This document shows positions 51,085-60,764 of a stretch of DNA of 64,000 bases, in pieces. This DNA is from Candidatus Saccharibacteria bacterium UBA6664. GTDB lineage: Bacteria > Patescibacteriota > Saccharimonadia > Saccharimonadales > Saccharimonadaceae. The notes below the pieces were generated by a model, which saw only the letters and a program-made list of their open reading frames with translations, had not been told where the DNA came from and did not search any database. The translations under genes and the position numbers were made by a program. The stretch spans positions 25,868 to 89,867 of the forward strand of contig DKKO01000003.1 of NCBI GenBank assembly GCA_002455275.1, given 5' to 3'. Every line of letters begins with the position of its first letter. Positions within the stretch are counted from its first letter, which is position 1.

Positions 51085-51786
51085 ATGGAATCACCAAACA
51101 CTGAAAAAAACAGTATGAGCGCGAAACTCAATCAGCTGCGAGCTGCGGTGCTTGGCGCGAACGACGGAATTGTTTCAACCTCGAGTGTAGTAATGGGTGT
51201 TGCTGGTGCCACCGATAGCTCACAGGCAATTTTTACTGCCGGTATGGCGGCGCTGGTAGCTGGGGCGCTCTCTATGGCGGTCGGCGAATACGTGTCAGTG
51301 AGTAGCCAGAGTGATGCTGAAAAGGCGTATATTGAAAACGAAAAAATGATGCTAAAACTTCACCCAGATGAAGAGTTCGAACAGCTGGTTGACGCGTACA
51401 GGCAGCGTGGTATTAGTGCCAAAACAGCGCGCCAAGTTGCTACCGAACTTACTGAAAAAGATGCTCTTGCCGCCCATGTGATGGTAGAGCGCAGCCTTGA
51501 TAAAGACAGTATCGTAAGCCCGGTGCAGGCTGCTGTTGCGTCACTTATATCATTTACCGTTGGTGGCCTTATACCATTTGTCGCAGTGATTGTATCGCCA
51601 AATGATATCAAAGAAATAGTAACGGTTGTTGCTGTTCTAATTGCGCTACTGATTACCGGTTACTTTAGCGCAACTGTTGGTGGCGCATCACGCAGCCGGG
51701 CGATGCTGCGTGTTATAGCTGGTGGTTTGCTAGCTATGGCAATTACCTACGTAGTAGGCTTGCTATTCGGCATTCAATTTAGCTAG
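51085..51786 (+). CDS. VIT1/CCC1 family transporter
   Basis: A 233-residue Fe/Mn transporter-like protein. LGANDGIVSTSSVVMGVAGA is the classic first helix and GEYVSVSSQSD the second-helix motif; an acidic soluble domain (about 80-140) and three further helices follow. TATACT ends exactly 6 nt before the ATG. A paralogue lies at 48667. Confidence 0.88.
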   Translation: MESPNTEKNSMSAKLNQLRAAVLGANDGIVSTSSVVMGVAGATDSSQAIFTAGMAALVAGALSMAVGEYVSVSSQSDAEKAYIENEKMMLKLHPDEEFEQLVDAYRQRGISAKTARQVATELTEKDALAAHVMVERSLDKDSIVSPVQAAVASLISFTVGGLIPFVAVIVSPNDIKEIVTVVAVLIALLITGYFSATVGGASRSRAMLRVIAGGLLAMAITYVVGLLFGIQFS

Positions 51787-52430
51787 TTTTTAACCGTTGG
51801 AATAGTGATAGTCTTGATGTTCTTTGGTAATTCTACCGTGACATCTTTGTATTCGTAGGTGATAGTGTACGACGATCCGTTTTTGCGTTCACCTTGCAAC
51901 TTGCTAAGGCGATTTTTGCTATCGATAAACATTTCTGTTGTTACGTCATCGTCATCGTAGCCCCATGCTTCGCAGGTTCCAGCTGGGCAATCTTTTTTGC
52001 CCTTATACACAGCCTTCGAGCTAAATTTCGCGAAATCCTCATCGCTGTAACGGTATTCACCGCTGGCAATCGATTCTTGATTATTGTTGCTAGCGAGCTT
52101 TATGCACGTGCCATCTACACAAGATACGTACTGGCCTGCTACGCTGTAGGAGGTAAACTCTTTGCCGCCAGCCATGCCGGTGTATTTGCTGTCACCTGCG
52201 GCGTTCACTTCTATAGTACCGGTGGTTACTTCACTATCTTTTGAGTTAGCCGTGTAAGTTGCTACGAACGATACGCCAGCAGTTTGTTGAGGTTTGAAGG
52301 TTGGTGTTTGGTCGCTTGTGTTTGTGTCAGAATTTGCCACGCTATTGCTCGATTGGATATAAAAATACGCCGCAACACCGGCGCCCACGAGTAAAACAGC
52401 TACGACAGCGGCGACTGCTACTCTTTTCAT
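51783..52430 (-). CDS. exported hypothetical protein
   Basis: A 215-residue protein with an N-terminal membrane segment (about 5-25), a Ser/Thr-rich linker and a beta-rich exported domain with four Cys that could form two disulfides (CVDGTC, CPAGTC). Resembles small surface lipoproteins that lack the lipobox. AAGGAGG precedes the ATG. Confidence 0.6.
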   Translation of the reverse strand: MKRVAVAAVVAVLLVGAGVAAYFYIQSSNSVANSDTNTSDQTPTFKPQQTAGVSFVATYTANSKDSEVTTGTIEVNAAGDSKYTGMAGGKEFTSYSVAGQYVSCVDGTCIKLASNNNQESIASGEYRYSDEDFAKFSSKAVYKGKKDCPAGTCEAWGYDDDDVTTEMFIDSKNRLSKLQGERKNGSSYTITYEYKDVTVELPKNIKTITIPTVKN

Positions 52431-52496
52431 ACAAATAACCTCCTTTGGTTATGCGCTTATTATAACAGATAGTTTTAATTCTGCTATACTATAAGC

Positions 52497-52754
52497 ATGA
52501 GTAGCATAATTTTAGCAATTCACATAGTTTTAGCGATAGCGGCGCTAGGCTCAAGTATCTCGGTAATCATTCGTCCACATGGCATGCTAGCTGCTGTTCG
52601 CGGTATGTGGGCTAGCTTTATTGGTTTAGTGCTGACTGGCAGTATGCTAGTGCTTGCCCACCCGGGTAGTTTAGGCAAGCTTTGTCTAATGAGTAGCGTA
52701 TACATTGTAGTGCTAGCGATTGCGCAGCGACGATACCAGGTTACTTTTTCTTAA
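52497..52754 (+). CDS. small membrane protein
   Basis: An 85-residue protein with three hydrophobic segments. TATACT ends exactly 6 nt before the ATG (52485-52490), so it is leaderless. Not recognised. Confidence 0.6.
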   Translation: MSSIILAIHIVLAIAALGSSISVIIRPHGMLAAVRGMWASFIGLVLTGSMLVLAHPGSLGKLCLMSSVYIVVLAIAQRRYQVTFS

Positions 52755-52875
52755 ACTTTGCCTTGTAAAGCTTCTGTCCCATGCGGGCCAGCAATGCAAT
52801 AGCTGCAACGATAGCCAAAAGAATAACGCCGAAGGCGAAGCGTACTAGTAGATTGCTTCCAGACTCAGAGTCCAT
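52741..52875 (-). CDS. 44-residue single-span membrane peptide
   Basis: The peptide has an acidic start (MDSESGSN), one membrane helix (about 13-30) and a strongly basic end (KLYKAKFKKK). It overlaps the convergent gene by 14 nt and lies just upstream of the alpha/beta hydrolase stop region. Good peptide architecture, but no clear ribosome site. Confidence 0.5.
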   Translation of the reverse strand: MDSESGSNLLVRFAFGVILLAIVAAIALLARMGQKLYKAKFKKK

Positions 52876-52890
52876 GCTTATTGCCTGCCG

Positions 52891-53454
52891 TTACAGTATT
52901 TCGACTCTAAGTTTTGTCAGTAGTTGCTCAAATGTATTGTACCCTGCCTTTGTATTGAAATGACCAGAGTTTGGCACGAAGTCTAGTTTAACGCCTAATC
53001 TTTCAGCGAGTTCCTCTCCGTTTCCAAGGCTAACGTAAGGGTCGTCGTCTGATTGGTATACTACATGTTTGTTTGCGTTAAGTTTAATTTTATCCCAATC
53101 AAAATCAAAACCACTGAATGACATGTCTCGTTCGTAGTTTAAAATTGGTTTAATGCCAACAGGTGTGCCTACGAAAACGGCAGCCTTAATTGGACTTGAT
53201 AACTTTTCAAGTATTCGAAGAGAAAACACTCCGCCAAGGCTGTGACCAATAATGACTGTATTGTCATCGAGCGCGTTCATATATTGCTCAAACACAGCAA
53301 ACCATTCTTCAACTTTGGACGGAACAATGGGCGGACTAGGAAATTGGGGGACTGTAACGGTGTGGCCTAATTGCTCGAGCTCCTCTTTTAGCCATGGAAA
53401 CCAGTTCTCTTTTGGGTGGCCTTCTGTGCCGTGGATAATAAAAATCTTTGACAT
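52891..53454 (-). CDS. alpha/beta hydrolase, RBBP9/YdeN family
   Basis: A 187-residue serine hydrolase. HGTEGHPKENWFPWLKEEL near the start, nucleophile GHSLGG, Asp in SDDDPYV and His in SGHFN complete the triad. Physiological substrate unknown. TATACT (53461-53466) ends 6 nt before the ATG: leaderless. Confidence 0.85.
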   Translation of the reverse strand: MSKIFIIHGTEGHPKENWFPWLKEELEQLGHTVTVPQFPSPPIVPSKVEEWFAVFEQYMNALDDNTVIIGHSLGGVFSLRILEKLSSPIKAAVFVGTPVGIKPILNYERDMSFSGFDFDWDKIKLNANKHVVYQSDDDPYVSLGNGEELAERLGVKLDFVPNSGHFNTKAGYNTFEQLLTKLRVEIL

Positions 53455-53513
53455 AGTGTAAGTATAACAAAAGCAAGAGCTTACTTAGCTGAAACAATGC
53501 AGTTTAGCACACA

Positions 53514-53544
53514 GAAACCGCCTCCATTAAGCGGAGGCGGTTTC
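53514..53544. terminator. 12-bp hairpin terminator
   Basis: GAAACCGCCTCC/GGAGGCGGTTTC with a 7-nt loop, 15 nt past the end of the HdeD-like gene. Confidence 0.7.
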
Positions 53545-53559
53545 AAGTGAGCTAGCTTT

Positions 53560-54120
53560 TTACGCTTTATGCGAGTCCATTGACAGAGCAATGAGCAGTG
53601 GACCGACGAGCAATGAGTACAGCCCGATAATCCAGACGAATGCGACGCCGCCGGAAACCGGCTGGTTCAATAAGTAGATACCTGCTACGATACCGAGCGC
53701 GCCGGCGATTACCGCCAAGATCCGCGTGGTTGAGCTTGGCATATCACCAAATACTCCCTCGAGAATATCGACCACTCCACGGATGATGAACGTGAACCCT
53801 GTGAGTAGAATTAGTGTGGCGAATGACACTAATGGATGTCTAACCAAGTACACCCCAACGCCCACCGCGAAGAAGCCAAATAGTAGAGTTAGCCACCAGA
53901 GTGACTGCCCTGCTATCATGTCCGAGAAACCTCTCACGACCGATACAACACCCCAGACTAGTACATAGGCACTAAATAGATATACAAACGTTACTAACGT
54001 GAGGCCCGGCCAAAACAAAGCCGCGACTCCAAAGAGCATTGTAAGTATGCCGGCAAACACCCCCATCCACCAGAGATCACCGGATGCCCCCGCTCTTACG
54101 GTTGATTTATTGTCTGCCAT
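53560..54120 (-). CDS. HdeD-like (DUF308) membrane protein
   Basis: A 186-residue protein with six membrane helices in three repeated pairs (LTMLFGVAALFWPGLTL, FGFFAVGVGVYLVRHP, AGALGIVAGIYLLNQP), typical of HdeD/DUF308 proteins linked to acid or envelope stress. AGGAGG precedes the ATG. Followed on the same strand by nothing in this operon; the upstream neighbour is another membrane gene. Confidence 0.8.
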   Translation of the reverse strand: MADNKSTVRAGASGDLWWMGVFAGILTMLFGVAALFWPGLTLVTFVYLFSAYVLVWGVVSVVRGFSDMIAGQSLWWLTLLFGFFAVGVGVYLVRHPLVSFATLILLTGFTFIIRGVVDILEGVFGDMPSSTTRILAVIAGALGIVAGIYLLNQPVSGGVAFVWIIGLYSLLVGPLLIALSMDSHKA

Positions 54121-54139
54121 AGTAAACCTCCTCTACGTT

Positions 54140-54508
54140 TTACAGACTTTCTTGCTCGGATGGGTCTTTACGAGGTGAATTAAGTACACCTCGAACGCCA
54201 TCTACTAATGCGATGACAAGCAAGAAACAAGCCAGGCCGTACTGCAAATACTGTACGGAAATTATGTCTGCGTTGCGCAGTACAAGATAGGTGCCTACTA
54301 GTAAAACTGATAGGCCTAGCAGCCTTGTAGGCCAGAACGGTACAGCAAGTAGAAATAGCCCGGCTATTGCAAGGCCAAAAGAATAGGTAAAGTTAACAAG
54401 AGGTAGTGTTATCCATCCGAATGCGAGAGCGAGGCCAAGAAGAAATAGAAGAACATCTATGATGGTGCGAATACTGATTGGTGGGTAACTTCTCGCCTGT
54501 GATTCCAT
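54140..54508 (-). CDS. small four-helix membrane protein
   Basis: A 122-residue protein with four hydrophobic segments. The ATG at 54508 is used because GGGAGG lies six nt before it. Not recognised. Probably co-transcribed with the HdeD-like gene 19 nt downstream. Confidence 0.6.
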   Translation of the reverse strand: MESQARSYPPISIRTIIDVLLFLLGLALAFGWITLPLVNFTYSFGLAIAGLFLLAVPFWPTRLLGLSVLLVGTYLVLRNADIISVQYLQYGLACFLLVIALVDGVRGVLNSPRKDPSEQESL

Positions 54509-54595
54509 ACGACGCCTCCCGCATGCAATTTCTATTGTTATAATACTCTTATTTTCGAAATTGCAATAGTAAAAAGCCAGCCGTATACTGTAAAT

Positions 54596-54898
54596 ATGGA
54601 GAACAAAGAGCTGAACCAAGTTAAAAAAAGCCTAAGAATTGCTACGGTTGCTACCGTTGCGCTGCTGGGCACCGGAACGGTTTTTTATATGTTTTTTGAA
54701 AAACTGAGATTAGTTGATGCTTTGTACTTTAGCACGATTACCCTGACAACTGTAGGCTACGGAGATATAACGCCACAGACAGACATTGGCAAGCTTTTTA
54801 CCTGCGTTTACATACTCTCAGGAATCGCTGTGCTTGGAACATTCGCTAACTTACTCGTACGACGAGCTGTGTTGCAGCGAAAATCGAAAACACGCTAA
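54596..54898 (+). CDS. two-helix potassium channel
   Basis: A 100-residue minimal K+ channel: helix, pore loop with the TVGYGD selectivity filter, second helix, and a short basic tail. No regulatory RCK domain. It would form a tetramer. TATACT ends exactly 6 nt before the ATG. A TGACCG/CGGTCA hairpin lies in the ~165-nt spacer that follows. Confidence 0.88.
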   Translation: MENKELNQVKKSLRIATVATVALLGTGTVFYMFFEKLRLVDALYFSTITLTTVGYGDITPQTDIGKLFTCVYILSGIAVLGTFANLLVRRAVLQRKSKTR

Positions 54899-55064
54899 TG
54901 TTTGTAGGATAGATCCATAAAAATAATCAGCTCTGTGAGCGATGGCTAGCCGGTCTTCGCTGCTTTCGTACATTTTGACAACTCTACAATGACCGTAGCC
55001 TCGGTCATTAAACGTTGCAATAGTCTATGAAAGTAGTATAGTAAGATTCATTAAAGGAGTTATC

Positions 55065-56312
55065 GTGGCTAAAGGCTCAAAAGTTGACCCACTGGTCGAA
55101 AAGCTTAAAGCAGAAAATAAGCGTCTTAAGATTGAGAATGCCAAGCTAGCAGCAATAGTAAAGCCTAAGTCTAACCAGTCCAAAGGCATAGGAAAGAAGG
55201 TCTCGATTATTTTAAGTATGAGCTTAGCTTTGGTGCTTTTGGTTCTGGGGAACTTGGTTTTTTGGACCGGCAGCACGCTAACGGACACGGAAAAGTTTAC
55301 AAATACAATCAAACCGGTTTTAAAGCAGCCTGAGGTGCAGAAAGCGGTTGCACACTATACAACCAGCAAAATATTTGCAAACGTCGATGTGGAATCATTG
55401 CTGACTGAAGCGTTGCCGCCACGAGCAGATTTTATTGCTCCTGCAATATCTGCCAAAGTTCAGGACTTTACCGAAGAAACTTTGCAAAAAGCAGTTGCAA
55501 GCCAGCAATTCCAAGTATTTTGGATACAAACAATATCTACTCGACACGAGCGGTTCATAGAAGTTGTTAGAAACTACGAGGGTAACGGCACGATAAATCT
55601 TAACGATGTTTACCAACGTTTGAGTCAACAGCTGGTGGGTACAAAATTGTCGTTTTTGGCCAACAAAACTTTGCCGTCTAACGTCGGTAATATCACGGTT
55701 CTACAGGCGGATTGGTTGCCGGCAGCTCATAATATTGTTAAGAACATTAATCTCCACCGTTGGCTCACTATTTTGCTGTTCTTTGCGCTACTGGCGTTGT
55801 CTGTATGGCTATCAGCACATCGTCGTCGAACGGTAATAACAGCATCAACTCTTATAGTTTTGATGATGCTGGTGACGCTCGTTAGCTTGCGCATAGGAGT
55901 TGTGTGGTTTACTGGATCGGCCAACCCAGTCTATCAGTCAGCGATCAACATCGCAGTGTCAACAGTGATTCACCCGCTTGTTATACAGATATGGGCTATA
56001 TTGTTGCTTGCATTGGTTACGGTCATAATCGCTTGGATAAGTGGACCACACACTGGAGCGGTTGCTACTAGGCAGCGCGTAATGTATTTGTTTCAGGGCA
56101 AACTTCACTACAGCTTGTTCGGAAGGGGTGAGAATGCTTTGTCTCTCTTTGTAGCTAAATATCGTGACTCGCTGCTTTGGACGGGAGTTGTAGTTTTTGC
56201 TTTGATAATGCTGAGTATCAGCATTAATGTAGGTACTGTGATCTGGAGCGCGATCATTCTTGTTCTTTACACATTTGTAATCTTCGCCTTGGCCGCTGGC
56301 AATGTTGAGTAG
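55065..56312 (+). CDS. multi-pass membrane protein with N-terminal coiled coil
   Basis: A 415-residue protein: a short coiled coil (about 10-30), one membrane helix (about 47-68), a ~170-residue extracytoplasmic domain, then helices at about 235-255, 262-285, 305-330 and 370-410. Not recognised. GTG start after AAAGGAG; a promoter TTGCAA, 16 nt, TATAGT precedes it. Confidence 0.6.
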   Translation: MAKGSKVDPLVEKLKAENKRLKIENAKLAAIVKPKSNQSKGIGKKVSIILSMSLALVLLVLGNLVFWTGSTLTDTEKFTNTIKPVLKQPEVQKAVAHYTTSKIFANVDVESLLTEALPPRADFIAPAISAKVQDFTEETLQKAVASQQFQVFWIQTISTRHERFIEVVRNYEGNGTINLNDVYQRLSQQLVGTKLSFLANKTLPSNVGNITVLQADWLPAAHNIVKNINLHRWLTILLFFALLALSVWLSAHRRRTVITASTLIVLMMLVTLVSLRIGVVWFTGSANPVYQSAINIAVSTVIHPLVIQIWAILLLALVTVIIAWISGPHTGAVATRQRVMYLFQGKLHYSLFGRGENALSLFVAKYRDSLLWTGVVVFALIMLSISINVGTVIWSAIILVLYTFVIFALAAGNVE

Positions 56313-56418
56313 CTAGTATCATACGCTACGAGGTATGCTAATATGCCCTACTAGTACCTTGGGCTTTTTGTCATATAAGTCTTTTAATCTCAACAAGGGC
56401 TTGTATGGAGAGATGTAG

Positions 56419-56534
56419 CTCGAGAGCTCTTTCCTGGCTGGGGTGGAGGGATTCGAACCCCCGAATGCATGGACCAAAACCATGTGCCTTACCACTTGGC
56501 CACACCCCAATGTAGCCAGGAAAGAAATCTCGAG
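56419..56534. repeat. 21-bp inverted repeat framing tRNA-Gln
   Basis: The arms 56419-56439 and 56514-56534 match as inverted repeats with about three mismatches and start at the tRNA ends, so the precursor would be a long hairpin with the tRNA as its head. Confidence 0.75.
56435..56509 (-). tRNA. tRNA-Gln (TTG)
   Basis: A 75-nt tRNA on the minus strand: acceptor TGGGGTG/CACCCCA, anticodon stem CATGG/CCATG with TTG, T-loop GTTCGAATC and an encoded CCA. Confidence 0.97.
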
Positions 56535-56588
56535 TTATTAATATGAAAAATTGCCCTAGAGCTTACACATTGTAGCATATTTTCAAGG

Positions 56589-59111
56589 TTATGACACGTG
56601 GTGGCCCTGACGGCGACCGATGTATTTGTGAACTTCTACCACCACAACAGGAACGATAAAGGCGATGAGGCCAGTAACTACTAAATCACTAAGCGCTACG
56701 GGGCTAACGTGTAGGAATGAACCAAGCGGGCCGAAGATGGCGAGAGCCTGCAAAGAAACAGCAATTGTGAGCCCAATGAGAAATGCGGGGTTGTACACCC
56801 AAATACGTCGCAAGAGCGAATCAAATGTGCCGCGTGCGTTAAGAGCATTTGCCCATTGCATTACTACTAGTGCGGAAAACGCTATAGTGCGCGCATAGTC
56901 GTGACCGTGTGTGCTCAGGAAGTATGCATACATCGTGAGTGTAACCGCAGCCATAGTGAGCGCCACAAGCAGCATTCGCACTATGATAATACGGTCGAGG
57001 ATAGGTGCACTTGGAGAGGTTGGCTTGCGACGCATCGCATTACGACTGCCCGGCTCAAGCCCAAGCGGTATAACCAATGCGGAATCAGTAACTAGGTTGA
57101 TCCATAAAATTTGTACCGGCGCGATGGGTGCTGGCATACCAACCAATAGTGCACCAAGCGTGGTAAGCACTTCGCCAGTATTGGTTGCAAGTAGATAGTA
57201 CAGCATACGCCGAATATTGGAAATAATGGTGCGACCTTCCTGAATGGCGTCGATGATAGACTTGAAATTGTCGTTGAGTAGTACGATATCACCTGCATCG
57301 CGAGCTATATGCGAGCCGCTGCCCATTGCCACACCAACGTGAGCGTTGGCGAGCGCAGGTACATCATTTACACCATCGCCCGTCATGGCGGTGACGTTGT
57401 TTCGCTTCAGAATAGTAAGAATGCGGTATTTGTGCTCGGGGATAACCCGCGAAAATACTCGTACATCGCTTATGGCCTTTTCAAGCTCAGCATCGGTCAT
57501 GGTGTGCATGGTACGACTATCAAACACTTGGTCTTTAGTGGCTACCATACCTAACTCTTTGGCGATGTGGTAAGCAGTTTCTTTGTGATCGCCGGTAATC
57601 ATGCGCACGGTAACACCAGCGCCGGTAGCAAGCGCAATGGCCTGCTTTGCTTCTGGCCGCAAAATATCGGCGACGCCAATAAACCCGACCAAGTCGAACT
57701 TTGTTTTAGCCGGTAATTCATCGAAACTTTTAATCGGCTTGTGTAAAAGCACGGTGGCCACACCGATTACTCGATATCCTTTGGCTGTGAGCTCTCGAAG
57801 GGCTTCGGTAGCCTTGCTACGCTGCGTGGCGGTAAGAAGCGATTGCTGCATCAGAATTTCGGGAGCACCTTTTACATCAAGGACATATTGCTCTCCGTGG
57901 TGCCACATATTACCACTCATCGCCCACTCCTGATTGAATGGCAAGCTATGGGCGACTGATGCTTTTGGGTGGGCGAATTTTTGTTCGGAAGCATAATTTG
58001 CAATAGCAATATCGAGGGGGTCGTGTGATTTGTGGTGAGCTTGATTGATAATGTGCGTGAGGCTTCGTGACATCTGGTGTTTACGTATATGTGATTGCCA
58101 CACTTCATGCACGGTGAGCTGGTTTTTAGTAAGTGTACCAGTTTTATCGGTGGCAATCGTGGTTAACGCACCTACGGTCTCGATAGCGCGCATAGAGCGC
58201 ACCAGAGCCTTTTTAGCCGCGATTCTGCGCATACCAAGCACCAGTACGACTGATATGGCTACCGGCAAGCTTTCGGGTACAGCGCTAACAGAAAGTGCTA
58301 CCACGAAACGCACTGCTTCGACTAACTCCATGCTGCGCAGAGTCGCTAAGCCAAACGCTACGACCGCCATGCCGGCAACCACGATGATGATACGATTTAT
58401 CAGGGCATCGATTTTTTGCTGTACAGGGCTGGGTGTTTGCGTGTTGGCAGATAGCGTGGCTAGCTCTCCAAACTCAGTGTCGTTACCCGTACGCACGACA
58501 ACGGCTGTTGCTTCACCAGCGACGACGAACGAGCCTTGGAAAAGCATATTCGACTGGTCGTATACTTCTTTTTCACCCTGCAAGGTATCTACTTGCTTGC
58601 TGATTGGCTGAGACTCACCGGTAAGTAGCGACTCGTCAACGCGAAGATCGCCCTCGGCAATGATACGAGCGTCTGCTGGCACCTTTTCGCCCTCTGTAAG
58701 TACAATTACGTCACCAGGAACTAGTTGCAAAGCATCTAGTTGGATTATCTTGCCATTTCGCCAGGTATCAACTCGCTGCTTGGTATGTGTGCTGAGCGCG
58801 CGAAGAATACGCTCGGTTGAAAACCGTTGTACATAGTAAATAATCGCACTTACAGCGATAATCGCACCAATAATAATCGCGTCAAGGTACTCGTGGTGCC
58901 ATACGCTAATAGCTACTGCTACAAACAGTACCAACATGAAAATATTCGCGAAGGGCTCAATAAGCTTTCGCCACAGTGGCTCACCTTTTACGACCACTTC
59001 GTTGAGGCCGTACATTTTGGTTCTCTCGTCTGCCTCGGATGATGAAAGACCACGCTCTGAGCTTTCAAGGTCTCGAAGCGTATGCTCGACTGATTCATTG
59101 TAATAAAGCAT
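56589..59111 (-). CDS. P-type cation-transporting ATPase (P2 type)
   Basis: An 840-residue ion pump. Cation_ATPase_N start, TGES actuator loop (164-167), membrane PES motif (VSAVPESLPVA), phosphorylated Asp in DKTGTLT (D322), KGAPE nucleotide site and MTGDGVNDVPAL hinge. PES instead of PEG in helix 4 is mildly unusual. Ca2+, or Na+/K+-type cations, are likely substrates. TATAAT lies 7 nt before the ATG. Confidence 0.92.
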   Translation of the reverse strand: MLYYNESVEHTLRDLESSERGLSSSEADERTKMYGLNEVVVKGEPLWRKLIEPFANIFMLVLFVAVAISVWHHEYLDAIIIGAIIAVSAIIYYVQRFSTERILRALSTHTKQRVDTWRNGKIIQLDALQLVPGDVIVLTEGEKVPADARIIAEGDLRVDESLLTGESQPISKQVDTLQGEKEVYDQSNMLFQGSFVVAGEATAVVVRTGNDTEFGELATLSANTQTPSPVQQKIDALINRIIIVVAGMAVVAFGLATLRSMELVEAVRFVVALSVSAVPESLPVAISVVLVLGMRRIAAKKALVRSMRAIETVGALTTIATDKTGTLTKNQLTVHEVWQSHIRKHQMSRSLTHIINQAHHKSHDPLDIAIANYASEQKFAHPKASVAHSLPFNQEWAMSGNMWHHGEQYVLDVKGAPEILMQQSLLTATQRSKATEALRELTAKGYRVIGVATVLLHKPIKSFDELPAKTKFDLVGFIGVADILRPEAKQAIALATGAGVTVRMITGDHKETAYHIAKELGMVATKDQVFDSRTMHTMTDAELEKAISDVRVFSRVIPEHKYRILTILKRNNVTAMTGDGVNDVPALANAHVGVAMGSGSHIARDAGDIVLLNDNFKSIIDAIQEGRTIISNIRRMLYYLLATNTGEVLTTLGALLVGMPAPIAPVQILWINLVTDSALVIPLGLEPGSRNAMRRKPTSPSAPILDRIIIVRMLLVALTMAAVTLTMYAYFLSTHGHDYARTIAFSALVVMQWANALNARGTFDSLLRRIWVYNPAFLIGLTIAVSLQALAIFGPLGSFLHVSPVALSDLVVTGLIAFIVPVVVVEVHKYIGRRQGHHVS

Positions 59112-59136
59112 TAGTAATATTATACCAATAAAGAGA

Positions 59137-59165
59137 CACCGCCCCTAGGGCAAGGAGCGGTGAAA
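59137..59165 (-). terminator. terminator after the Gre factor
   Basis: On the minus strand CACCGCTCC/GGGGCGGTG followed by a T-rich stretch (TCTCTTTATT). Confidence 0.75.
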
Positions 59166-59185
59166 GTGAGAGTGAAGGTGTACGG

Positions 59186-59653
59186 TTAGGTTATTCGAAC
59201 GAGTGTTAGTTGGCGTACCCCGAGGCCTGAGCCCCAGTTGATGGTTTCTTGGATGGTACGGCCAAGCAGAGTTTGACCAAGCGGACTGTTAGCAGAAATT
59301 CGGCCGTCGCTAGGGTTTGCTTCGATACTATCGACCAGCTGATAGCGGAACATGCGGCCATGTGCGTCGATGAGCTCTACTACCGAGCCAAGTGCTACCT
59401 TGATAGCATCGCGCTTGCGAGGAAATAGTTTTGCCTGGGAAAGCTGTAGGTGTTTGTCGGCAAGTTGACTTTCTATCATCTCGAGTTCGCCAAGTTTTTC
59501 TACTCGGGCAAGACGCTGGTCGTGACCGTCAGTCTTGTCGAGGTTTTTCAGCTGAGCAATCACATCGGTTTGAAGTCGCTCGAGTCGTTGAATCGACTTT
59601 TTCAGCTCTTTCATACCCTTTTTGCTAAGCAATAGTGTGTTCGAAGAATTCAT
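59186..59653 (-). CDS. GreA/GreB family transcription factor
   Basis: A 155-residue protein with an N-terminal coiled coil (about 8-75) and a C-terminal FKBP-like domain (GSVVELIDAHGRMFRYQLVD ... ISANSPLGQTLLGRTIQETI). It rescues backtracked RNA polymerase or acts as a paralogous modulator. AGGGAGG precedes the ATG. Confidence 0.88.
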   Translation of the reverse strand: MNSSNTLLLSKKGMKELKKSIQRLERLQTDVIAQLKNLDKTDGHDQRLARVEKLGELEMIESQLADKHLQLSQAKLFPRKRDAIKVALGSVVELIDAHGRMFRYQLVDSIEANPSDGRISANSPLGQTLLGRTIQETINWGSGLGVRQLTLVRIT

Positions 59654-59744
59654 GTGTCCCTCCTTGTTTAGTGTTTTGGCAGCGTGAGGTGTATCGCTGC
59701 TATGACTTTACTATGTCAGACGAAGCTGAGAATTATCTGAAAAA

Positions 59745-60764
59745 CTAATGATTTTGTGAAATTTTAGGAATTACCACTGTAAAAGTCGTCTGTTTTGATG
59801 GCTCACTAACGACTTGAATATCTGCATTGTGTGTATCGGCGATGTTTTTTGCGAGAGATAACCCTAGCCCATATCCCTTGCTTGCAGACTGCGACGTGCG
59901 TGAGCTATCGGCACGATAGAAGCGGTCGAAGATTCGAGGCAAATCGTCGGCTGAGATCCCTTCCCCCGCATTTGATATCCGTACAGTAACCGATTTGCCG
60001 GTTGCTGTTGATGAGACTTCAATTGTTGACGAATGAGGACTATACCGAAGCGCATTGTCGATGAGTATGACGAACAAGTCCCGGAGCATGCTTTCGTTGC
60101 CTTCTGCAATGGCTGCTTGTTTGCTCAGCTTTAGTTTAATACGGCTTTTTGAATCTAGTAGTTTTTGTACGTGTTTGAGCTGTTGGTTTATATCAACGCG
60201 CTCTGTAAGGTTAATTGAAGCTAGATCCATGCGCGATAGCTGCAGCAGCGTGTGAGTAAGCCCGGTAAGCTTGTCGACTTCCTCTAGAGTGCTCTCTACC
60301 ACCAGGCGGTAATCTTGCTTTTTCATTGAGCTATCTCGCAGGGCAAGCTCAAGTTCAGACTTCATAACAGCAAGCGGAGTTTTCAGTTCATGGCTCGCAT
60401 CGCTCGTAAAGCGAGATTGAGCTTCGTGCATTTCTTCGATTGGACGCAGTGTGCGTCGCGCTAGCAAGTAGCTTCCTACGCCACCCATGCCAAGTACGAA
60501 AAGATTAATATATAGCAGCCCGAAAAAAATATTTACTTTTGCTTCGTCAGCCTGGCCTTGCCGGATATTTCGTAACGTTGAATTTTCTGGTATGAGCCAG
60601 CGTGGATCATCTTCAAGCCGTAGCTGCAAGCTTTCAAGACGGCTGCTTACCTCTTGGGTGGATAATTGGTAAATAATAGTACTAAACAACAAACTGATGA
60701 TCATGAGAATCATCAGATACCAACCAGTTAACTTGAGAGTCGCCGACTCAAAAGCGCGCCTCAT
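59745..60764 (-). CDS. two-component sensor histidine kinase
   Basis: A 339-residue kinase: two membrane helices (about 15-34 and 78-100) around a ~45-residue exterior loop, HisKA with SHELKTPLA, and HATPase_c (NALRYSP, ISNAGEGIS, GYGLGLSLAK). Its start overlaps the regulator stop by four nt, so they form a pair. Confidence 0.9.
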   Translation of the reverse strand: MRRAFESATLKLTGWYLMILMIISLLFSTIIYQLSTQEVSSRLESLQLRLEDDPRWLIPENSTLRNIRQGQADEAKVNIFFGLLYINLFVLGMGGVGSYLLARRTLRPIEEMHEAQSRFTSDASHELKTPLAVMKSELELALRDSSMKKQDYRLVVESTLEEVDKLTGLTHTLLQLSRMDLASINLTERVDINQQLKHVQKLLDSKSRIKLKLSKQAAIAEGNESMLRDLFVILIDNALRYSPHSSTIEVSSTATGKSVTVRISNAGEGISADDLPRIFDRFYRADSSRTSQSASKGYGLGLSLAKNIADTHNADIQVVSEPSKQTTFTVVIPKISQNH

